The notes beneath the pieces are model-generated. The model was given only the letters and a program-made list of their open reading frames with translations, was not told the origin of the DNA and made no database searches. Made by a program: the position numbers and the translations under genes. From Sipunculus nudus (taxonomy: Eukaryota; Annelida; Sipuncula; Golfingiida; Sipunculidae): DNA of 64,000 nucleotides. Of this stretch, positions 56,366-64,000 are shown piece by piece (positions within the stretch are counted from its first letter, which is position 1; every line of letters begins with the position of its first letter). The DNA lies in NCBI GenBank assembly GCA_026874595.1, contig CM049309.1:41927079-41991078 (forward strand). The letters run 5' to 3'.

Positions 56366-57422
56366 TTTCCCACCTTAAAAATCTATGTATTTGAAGAGAG
56401 TTTTGTTATCTACAATATTACATTTATGTTAAAAAAGCTAATAAGGAAAAAAGTGAGAAGTTTACCTGGTTGTTTTATTTGAATTATCATTCCTCCACTC
56501 TTTAAATATTTCCATGTAGTGTATTAAAGGTGATGAATAATGATATGTTGAAAATAACTTTGGATTAAAAGATGCTTAAAATTGCTTTTGTTCCTGGCAC
56601 ATAAAATACTACAGGTTTACAGGTATGTAACAAGGTAATGCAGGTGTTTCTTTGTCACCCTACAGGCAATGTCTGCCCAGCAGGTGCACATTTTCCTGTC
56701 ACCTGTCATAATAATAATGATGGACATGATGTTAAATGGTGTGTTACATATTTTCTGTGCAGTGACCGCACACAAATGCAGACTGTAAACATGGTCAGGC
56801 TCACGTCACAGTTGTCCTTCAGAGCTCATGAAGCGGTATAGATTAGAATGCAGTCCCATGGTTAAGTTTTTGGGACATCTAAGTTGATGTTCCAAGGTTT
56901 GACCTTCACTAGTACCTCGAAAATAACTGGGTGAATCTTAAAATATGTTTGTCCAAACATTGGTTGACTTTGAGATTATTTATCGCTATGAATCATAAAA
57001 CATGAGACTCCAGAAAGCGATGTGAATTGCTGATCATTCTTATCATATGGTTATCTTCATTCATTTTCTGCCGACAGTCCCACAATGAAATGTACATATG
57101 AATTTCTACATCAGGTTATCAACATTTGATAAGAAGGAGAGAGGACTAAATCTTACATAGGTGTTAAGTTGCATGTTTGCAGTTCTGGCTGTAGGAAAAA
57201 TAAACCGTGAATTAATGAGTTTAAATCAATGTCTGTGTGGTGTGGTTGACATTATTGAGTGTCCCCTTTAGTATTGACTTCCGTTAGACTGGCAGTAATC
57301 TTGGGAATTATTTGGTGTAGAGTACTGCATTTTAAATTTATCTTCATTTTAATCATCTTATAAATTGGTATTGTTGACACAAGTTCCAATGAGTTCTTGA
57401 TACAAGAAAAGAAATCGCCTAA
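56366..57422. other. Non-coding stretch, nothing recognised
   Basis: No repeat copy. A 67-codon frame at 56638-56841 contains an acceptor-like TTGTCACCCTACAG, but no donor or domain follows that I would trust. Confidence 0.4.
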
Positions 57423-57448
57423 GGCCAAAAAAAGGTATGGTTCTCAGA
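57423..57448 (+). mobile_element. Harbinger-like MITE tip
   Basis: TAA then GGCCAAAAAAAGGTATGG followed by TTCTCAG matches the left tip of the MITEs at 6056 and 43013, then homology stops. It is a truncated insertion or abortive relic. Confidence 0.6.
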
Positions 57449-58210
57449 TTTGTTCATCCTTGTGCAGGTTGTTGAAACTTTCATTCTGTTCAGGTTCTCC
57501 CCAGTACTGATCAATGACAATGGTCTCACTTCAGGCTTAGATAAAAAATATCTCAGAATGGTAAGAATCCTATAAACTAACACATGTAATTGTAATCCAG
57601 ATGGCCTCCAAAATTAATTAAGCTGTTCCTAAGGGGTTTCCCTTAGTCTCCAGAAAAATTAATCAAAATCCATGCAAAGTGTTTGAGTAAACTTGCTAAC
57701 AATCTAAAACTAGCAAACCAACCAACAGCAGCAAAAGCATAGTACCCCCTGATGGTGTCAATATATATATTGAGGACAAATTTTGTGAAAAGTAAACTCA
57801 AAGATGTATTTGTACCGCAACATCCCTAGCACTAATCAAGGTCCATTAAATGTCTGTCATTGGGAAGTTTCATGTATAGGGGCATGGTTGCTGAGAAGGC
57901 TAGCCACCATAATAAAAATATGGTATTAAGATTTAGATAGCTGTATTTTTTTTTAATTTGGTAAGTTGTGCACATAATGGTAGCTGGATGGTTTCAGTGG
58001 TGGGTGATTGATCACTGAGGCAGCTGCGTTCATTGCGGTGAAACCCCTTTGAGTTTAGGATGATTTTATTTATAGCTCAGTTATGTGCTTGTGATGTTAA
58101 CTAATTATCATGTTTATAAGTACCAAACTAAACAGCTTGTATTTTTTAGTCCTGAGCATGTCACAGTAGTACAGACCCTAAGCATCATATGGACATGATA
58201 TATATAAATT
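57449..58210. other. Non-coding stretch, nothing recognised
   Basis: No repeat copy or supported gene. Confidence 0.4.
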
Positions 58211-58689
58211 CACAGGCCTGATCTAAATTCAGTCCAGTTTAAAACTGGCCTAGGCCAGATCATGATTGGAAGCTGGTCTAGGCCAGTTCTAAACTGGACC
58301 AGGCCAGATTATGATTGGGATCTGTACTAGATCAAAGTTAAGCTTCTCTGTTTAGATCCTGTCTAGGCCAGTTTTAAACTTGTCCAGGCCAGATTGCAAT
58401 TGGGATCTGGACTATGCCAGATCAAAATTCATTCTCTCAAAATATTCTCCATGTAGTATGTCCACATCCAAAACGCAATCTGGCATGGTCTAGACCTGGC
58501 CTAGACCAGATCTAAATTGAGAAGCTTGTTTTTGATCTGGCCTAGTCAAGATCCCAAATGTAATCTGGCCTGGTCCAGTTTAGAACTGGCCTAGACTAGA
58601 TCCAAATTGTGATTTGGCCTAGACCAGATCCCAATCGAGATCTGGTCAAGGCCAGTTCTAAAATGGACTGGATTCAGATCTGGCCTGTG
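58211..58689. mobile_element. Foldback element of about 480 bp
   Basis: CACAGGCCTGATCTAAATTC at the left is complementary to GATTCAGATCTGGCCTGTG at the right, and complementarity continues along both arms (about 58211-58437 and 58480-58689) around a loop near 58440-58478. Each arm is built of shorter repeats of CTGGTCTAGGCCAGTTCTAA and CAGATCATGATTGGGATCTG, so it is repetitive as well as palindromic. The flanks are ATATATAAATT and ACATATATATG, so an AT-rich target duplication is possible but not clear. Confidence 0.8.
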
Positions 58690-58851
58690 ACATATATATG
58701 AACATAGATCCATAAGAATCTTCTACATTTTACATTGTTTTTAGTTTGTTTTTCCTAATTTTTTACATGTATACTTTATGTGCAGTGTCTCTGTATGTAT
58801 TAACTGCCTTTTCCAGAAGCGCATTGCATTTGTGCAGATTCTGTACATATA

Positions 58852-59029
58852 CAGTGGAATATCTCGTTAGGGGCATCACTGTGCTCAGGGCACCTCCTAG
58901 TTATGACCACTTAAGGGGAGTCCCTTGAAAGAAGGTCCCAATATCTATGACCTCTCTACTAAAGACATTTCTCTATTGTGGGCAAAATGTCTGGTTTAGT
59001 CTGTGTCCATAATTTGGAGGTTCGACTAT
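58852..59029. mobile_element. Short pogo-like MITE
   Basis: TA then CAGTGGAATATCTCGTTAGG opens it and TTGGAGGTTCGACTATA closes it, a decayed complement. About 178 bp, with the AAAGACATTTCTCTA style interior of such elements. Confidence 0.5.
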
Positions 59030-59139
59030 ATATTCTGCTTTAAAGTGTATGATACCTACTGTACCCATGTGTATCCAGAGGAGGAAGGGGACCCAGGGGG
59101 TCTTGACCCTTCCCTTTTCAGCCCTCCCCACCTTGTTTT

Positions 59140-59463
59140 AGCTCAGCTGACTGTAAGTCATCTGAGCTATAGCGATCACTCTTTTGTCTGCCATCCTGCT
59201 GCTGTCCATTAACAGGGCACAAATTGTAACCACTGGACCTGGAAACTTCTGATGCATATCCTCTGAGCTACAGGGCTGGTAAGTACCCTGCAGAATAAAT
59301 AAAGTATCCATATTAAATATTGGTGTGCTTCTGGGTCTTGATGAAGGTAACCTAATATGCATGAATGATGATGCCTATTACATTGTTTAAATTAGTTGCC
59401 TGTGTAAAGACATACTGCCAATGTGTTATTCGGCTGAGGGTTATGACCCATGGGTCACTTGTT
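59140..59463 (+). mobile_element. AGCTCAGCTGAC-hairpin family, short copy
   Basis: AGCTCAGCTGACTGTAAGTC and GTCATCTGAGCT form the start hairpin (59140-59168). CGGCTGAGGGTTATGACCCA followed by TGGGTCACTTGTT ends it at 59463. At 324 bp it looks like an internal-deletion derivative, and it is useful for defining the family's two ends. Confidence 0.6.
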
Positions 59464-59489
59464 ACTGAAAGGGTTTAAACCAGTATATG

Positions 59490-59602
59490 ACCTGGAACCC
59501 CCCCTCCCCCCTCTTTCCAGATATGAGTATTTCTGTAATGTTTTCTCATCAGTCTTCCAAGGTTGGACCCCTCCCTTTCCAAAATCCTGGATCTACCCCT
59601 GA
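59490..59602. repeat. CCTGGATCYRCCCCTG dispersed repeat edge
   Basis: CCTGGAACCCCCCCTCCCCC on the left and CCCCTCCCTTTCCAAAATCC then TGGATCTACCCCTG on the right. Similar right-edge phrases occur near 3620 and 20350. It is a widespread invertebrate repeat style; the family is not identified. Confidence 0.45.
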
Positions 59603-61464
59603 TATTATAGGATTTTCTTTTTGTAATCTAAAAATAAACCCAGAAAGTGTAAAAAAAAATATTGCTGGATAAGATTAGTGTAATTTGGTAGAATACCTGG
59701 CCCAGGCATGTGGTTAATATTCATCTACCATGTGATTACAAAGCTAACCGAATTAGACTTGTAGCATCACCTGGAAAGCACACACAAACAGGGACCAGAA
59801 CAAGAACGGCATATTAATAGTGTAATATACATCCAATATACATCTGTCATCTGGTGGTCTTTGTGAATGTTAGTTGTCTCTGGTGATGCATATCTCACTG
59901 ATGCGTGGTTATCTTGGTCATGTAACTGTTGATTTACAATACAGGACATGGCAACCATTCATGCGTTTCTCTGATAATAGGTACATACGCCGCAACACAC
60001 ATCAGGCCTTACGGTTTTGATTGCTGAAACCTTCAACTCTCGATCCTTCTTTAGCTGTAAGGCAAATTGTAATTGAAACACACTGCAAATTATAGTGCAG
60101 TTGCATGGGAAATCTGATGTGACAGTAATATTGCATGGGTTTGGTTATGGATTGTGCCATTGAAGGACTTTCCTTTGTGTATGAAGGGTTCTTTTTATCT
60201 AAAGAGTGTATTGCATGGGTCACTTGATGTCAGTTGTTTAAACAATATCAGACTGCAGTAAAAAGAGGATCATCCTCTGACTGCGCCAGTTAGGATGGTT
60301 TGTAATGGAAGGTACTACTTTAGAGCATGATCACTAAAGAGTGCACCGAGCTAAGTGCAAATAGGTCTTAAATAGTGTGGTGATTGGAAAGTTGAAACCA
60401 CTGACTTCTTAATTAAATGTTCACCTTTTTTGATATGTCTACGAGGTAGAGTAAACATATACTAGCAGCAGAACCTGTTTAAGGGTAAACTTTAACAACT
60501 GATTGCCCGAGGTTCGTATACTACATGAAGGATGGGTTTCCTCTGGATTATTTGTTCTGAAGGCAAATAAAATATGCTAGGGTGTACTCATGTGTAGTAA
60601 AATCCATTTGACTCATAATCATTTGCATTTTTGCAAAATCTTTAAAATAATATCGGTCTTTGATTTTTTTAGAATGTGATATATATATATGTGTGAGTGT
60701 GTGTGTGTGTAAAATTCACATACACCCAGGTATATGGATGTGTGTGTAAAATAAAAATTATTTAGATTCTGCTATTTTTCAAAATTATAACTGAATATAA
60801 CAAATAGTGTAAATTTGACAAGGACAGGTGCTGCTAAATCTTCATATTGAAATTAACCAGTTTTAAGTAAGTAATGTTTAGCAATACCTTAAATGATGTT
60901 ATTATAAAAATGATCCAATAAGATATTATATTTGTAGGGTTTCTTACTTTTATTAGTTTTCATGGTGGATGCTACGGTTCTGATATTGTCAATTTATGAA
61001 CCCTGTTGTTGAACATTAACACTTGGAGCGCTTTAATGTTTTGTGTTCTTTTCATCCTGTATCTCTCTTTTATAGCTGCGGCAAAACCATTTGATGATTC
61101 ATTTATTGTTATGACATGTATACACCCTACGCTCGAATGTGTATCAGTCTGCTGAGTAACCTAGCTCTGTTTTTCTCGTGCCGGTGTTCCAGCTGCTAGG
61201 CTTTTGGTATTGGGTATTTTGCTATATTATGCTGGAGCCAGGTATTTCATGTTTGGTTGTCAGACAGGTTTAGGAATGATGGCTTCATGATTAACCACAT
61301 TTTCAGGATATCCAACTTTGCTTTGTAACATAACGTGACATAATTTAAACAAGTTTGATTTTGTCATATTATATTAAATGTATTTATGTTACCATAGGTT
61401 ATTTTTCCAAAAATGTAATAATGCTCTTAATTTCAGTATTCATTATTATAACCAAAATGTCAGT
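59603..61464. other. Non-coding stretch with a (TG)n tract
   Basis: A TA/TG microsatellite lies at 60678-60711. Minus-strand frames of 63 and 73 codons (59767, 60002) have no recognisable features. Confidence 0.45.
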
Positions 61465-61775
61465 GTGAAATTTTTCACGGTCATCCCCTATACCTATCTA
61501 TAGTGAGTGCTCTGCAGGCTTAATGGGGAGACTGTGCCCAACAGTCATGTTTCACTCACAATTGAGTGCACCTTTCAGGGGTTCCCTGGTGTTATGACCC
61601 AGCAATGGGGATAAGAAACACACCCAAGGCCCGCATGGTTATTACACCAAGTCTTGTTGACATCAGAATTATCGCCTGTAAGCCCCTGTCACGTAGTCTG
61701 AAACCGGAATGGAATTTTGCAGATGTACTTAATACTTAGTTAAGCAAGCATTAAAAAAATGGAGGGGGTTACAAA
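61465..61775 (+). mobile_element. SINE-like dispersed repeat, copy 2
   Basis: This matches 23525-23790 through GTGAGTGCTCTGCAGGCTTA, TATGACCCAGCAATGGGGAT, GGCCCGCATGGTTATTACAC, AACCGGAATGGAATTTTGCA and the tail CTTAGTTAAGCAAGCATTAA plus a poly-A stretch. It carries a segment near 61525-61590 that copy 1 lacks. Confidence 0.6.
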
Positions 61776-62461
61776 AAAAGCAGACTCGGTTAACATTTAA
61801 CTGTGGTAATGACTACTTTATCTTAAGGGTTTCAGTTTCATAATTAAAAGAGCTTTTTAGTCTGGCACAGAATGATGTTATTTTTTGAATTTTTTCTTTT
61901 CATGCTGGACTTAGATAAGCAACATTAGTAGAGGATGCTGCTGACAACATTTATAATTAATGATATTCAAGTGAAGTGCTTCACACTCACACTAAACCTG
62001 TGTATTTTCGTCTGGATTTTTGATGCAGTGTGATTATCACCTTTGTATGGTCATTGGTTAATGGTCAGCCAGTGTAGGGATTTCCAACAGTGGGGTTGTT
62101 GCTATGGCATGAGCCATATGTATTGTGTGACTGTGAATCAAGCTGTGAGGCCGTTGCCATGTGCAGTGTTGTATACAATTTGAATGATACAGGAATTGTA
62201 TTATTGATGATCTGGGATGGATGATTTAGGAGAGGACTTAAGTAGCTCTAATTAACTCCATTTCTCAAATGGTTTAAATGTCAGCATTTTTACATGGATG
62301 GTTGATGTATTGTTGATATTGCTACATGCAGTATTACTCTTTTCCAAAGAAACCTTTTAAAAATTACTCAGATACCACAGATATTGGGCATGCTATAGCT
62401 ATTTTCCATAAAACCAGACTGATATGTGCAGGACCTGTGCATCTAAAATAACCTTTACTTT
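61776..62461. other. Non-coding stretch, nothing recognised
   Basis: No repeat copy or supported gene. Confidence 0.4.
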
Positions 62462-62990
62462 AAAGGGGCCCAGTCACCTATAAAGCATATTGAATAAACA
62501 CGAAATATAGCTTCTTCCCTTTCAAATGAATCTGTGCCTGCCAAAATATTGCCTTGAAACTGTTATCTTATTCCTGTAAATAAGTGTTCAAAACAGTGGA
62601 CCAGGCGCAATCACAGGTGTCAACATAAACATGGCACATGTGGCTGTGAGTATCGAGGAGCCACAACTCATGTCAATCAGGAGATGCCCTGACTGAATTG
62701 GCCAAAAAATATAATATATGTTCCCGCTGGCTAAAACACCGGATGTTGTGGCTCAAAATCAGACCTCCAGTCAACGTGGCCTTGTTTATGTAAACAGTCA
62801 AACTAGGACTGTGTTAACCAACACGCAGGGCCATAACAATTAAGGTGTAAGACAGTCGGATGTGAGGTACTGAAACTGTGTGCTGGATGGTTTTGCTGGG
62901 CAACTTTTGTATAAAGCAAAACTGAACTGATCGCGTGAAAGAACAGGCATAATATTGCTCCTGATTATGTCCCTTTGATTAGTTCAACCA
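62462..62990 (+). mobile_element. AAAGGGGCCTAATCAC family, copy 3
   Basis: AAAGGGGCCCAGTCACCTAT, GCCTGCCAAAATATTGC, CACAGGTGTCAACATAAAC, TAAAGCAAAACTGAACTGAT and the end TTGCTCCTGATTATGTCCCT align with 15656-16355. It lacks the GC-rich central part of that copy. Confidence 0.65.
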
Positions 62991-63826
62991 GAATGGCTAA
63001 AGAAAATGTCAGGTGACTAAATTATTGGAAACTTGATACTTGTGCCTACTTTCCGTTTAACATTCTATGAAAATTGCAAAAAAAAAAAGACTTAAAGACA
63101 TGATTTTGCAGAATATGGCAGACAGGAATAACTGCTACTATGTGGTCACTATGTCACTATGAATGTTACTATGAAATACAGTATCATTTGATGAAGTAAT
63201 AGACTTTCTGTATTTCAGTAATACAATTATGGCACAAAAATGACAATTTTGAATTAAAATAATACTCTGTCAAAGAAAAGAATGTGGTTAAAATCAAATT
63301 AATGTGGCTGAAATAATGGCTAAAAATTTTTTAGGGGGAGCAGGCACTGTATGTGTGTGTGTGAGTGCTCATCAATTTATTTAAAAATCTTACCAGACTT
63401 GGGTGAAATTCCTGGAATTCATTCAGGGCAAACAGAGGTTGCCATCAGGAAAAACAATCTGCTACAAATTGAGGAAGAGGGGGGTAAGAGACTGAAAGGG
63501 GCAAGCAGTGTAACCTCAACAATTAAGCAAATCTTTGGCATCAGCTAATACCTACAACCATACACACTGAGTCTGTGCACACCCAGAATGTTTCAATATC
63601 GGACCTGGAAGCCGGGGCACCTGGTTCCCCCCTACGTGAGCAGGGATGTGTATGCACCAGCAGCAAGAACCATATAATTAACATTTCCTAGAATATTTTC
63701 AATCATTCATGCCCAGCAGAAATTCCTGACTGATTGGGATTTTATGAGATATCTTGGTGCACTGATACTTGTCTGTAAGCAGAAGTGTAAGACATTACAT
63801 TATGCCCCGGGTGGTAAAGACAGTTA
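62991..63826. other. Non-coding stretch with one ambiguous frame
   Basis: A 65-codon frame at 63351-63548 follows a (TG)n tract and contains an acceptor-like TTAAAAATCTTACCAG and a donor-like GGGTAAGAG. The enclosed peptide (LGEIPGIHSGQTEVAIRK...) is not recognised. Confidence 0.35.
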
Positions 63827-64000
63827 AAGGGACCTATTCACATATCAGGCATGTTAAATATACATGCAATATATAAGTTGTTCCCCATAAAATATTATGG
63901 TATCTGTCAATATTTTGTTCTAAAACCATTTGTTTACTCCTGTACAGGAACACACATAAGCTGGCATCAGGCACAATCATAAACATAGCATGCATGCGAC
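63827..64000 (+). mobile_element. AAAGGGGCCTAATCAC family, copy 4, cut by the window end
   Basis: TTAAAGGGACCTATTCACAT, CAGGCATGTTAAATATACA, a GGTATCTGTCAATATTTTG segment, AAACCATTTGTTTACTCCTG and the AGGCACAATCATAAACATAG tail match the opening of the copies at 15656 and 62462. Confidence 0.6.

Noticed and set aside
63406-63475. Frame LGEIPGIHSGQTEVAIRK with splice-like edges
   Set aside because: The acceptor lacks a pyrimidine tract, the peptide is unfamiliar, and it follows a TG microsatellite.

Overview
The window is eukaryotic. Lineage-typical repeat families suggest an invertebrate, most likely a marine bivalve or other mollusc. The basis is low coding density, GT-AG style exon signals, long (AT)n and poly-C/poly-G tracts, solo LTRs, MITEs, Helitron-like elements and tRNA-derived SINEs. 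Two dispersed families also resemble sequences I associate with mollusc genomes: one with an AGCTCAGCTGAC hairpin end followed by (GTCC)n, and one starting GGGCCCCACTTGAAAAGCGG. This assignment is from memory of repeat style, not a database match. No bacterial, phage, plasmid or CRISPR feature is visible, and no complete protein-coding gene could be supported.

Layout. 1-1575: end of a 26-28 bp minisatellite that continues off the left edge. 1576-6050: AT-rich non-coding DNA with (AT)n tracts. 6056-10684: a Harbinger-like MITE, a 61-bp satellite with a 244-bp higher-order repeat, a 64-bp tandem block and a minus-strand Helitron-like element built of 279-bp units, each carrying two copies of one palindrome. 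11355-18135: two solo LTRs of one family in opposite orientation, flanking a 508-bp tandem duplication and a dispersed MITE-like family. 18136-20390: unremarkable. 20395-22920: a possible gene start on the + strand, with an untranslated first exon ending at 20533 and a 47-nt first coding exon at 22874-22920. If that gene is real, most or all of the remaining 41 kb is its intron. 25638-27946: a 2.3-kb terminal-inverted-repeat element with a CpG-retaining, promoter-like core. 28132-29260: pogo-like elements. 29815-38342: an 8.5-kb minisatellite of 29/25-bp units with kilobase-scale super-repeats. 41197-46200: nested copies of the AGCTCAGCTGAC family plus a second intact Harbinger-like MITE. 46379-47471: a complete Helitron-like element (5' TC, 3' hairpin plus CTAG). 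47527-48612: two tRNA-derived SINE heads. 49134-51990: further mollusc-type tandem and dispersed repeats. 52706-54465: a 65-bp tandem array split by a 1,021-bp element with 123-bp inverted repeats and a 9-bp target duplication. 58211-58689: a long foldback element. 61465-64000: SINE-like and MITE-like copies also present earlier in the window.

The interest lies in repeat architecture. Several insertions are complete enough to read their target-site duplications, and three tandem arrays show higher-order structure. The long reading frames in the satellites arise because unit lengths or their multiples are divisible by three; they are not genes.
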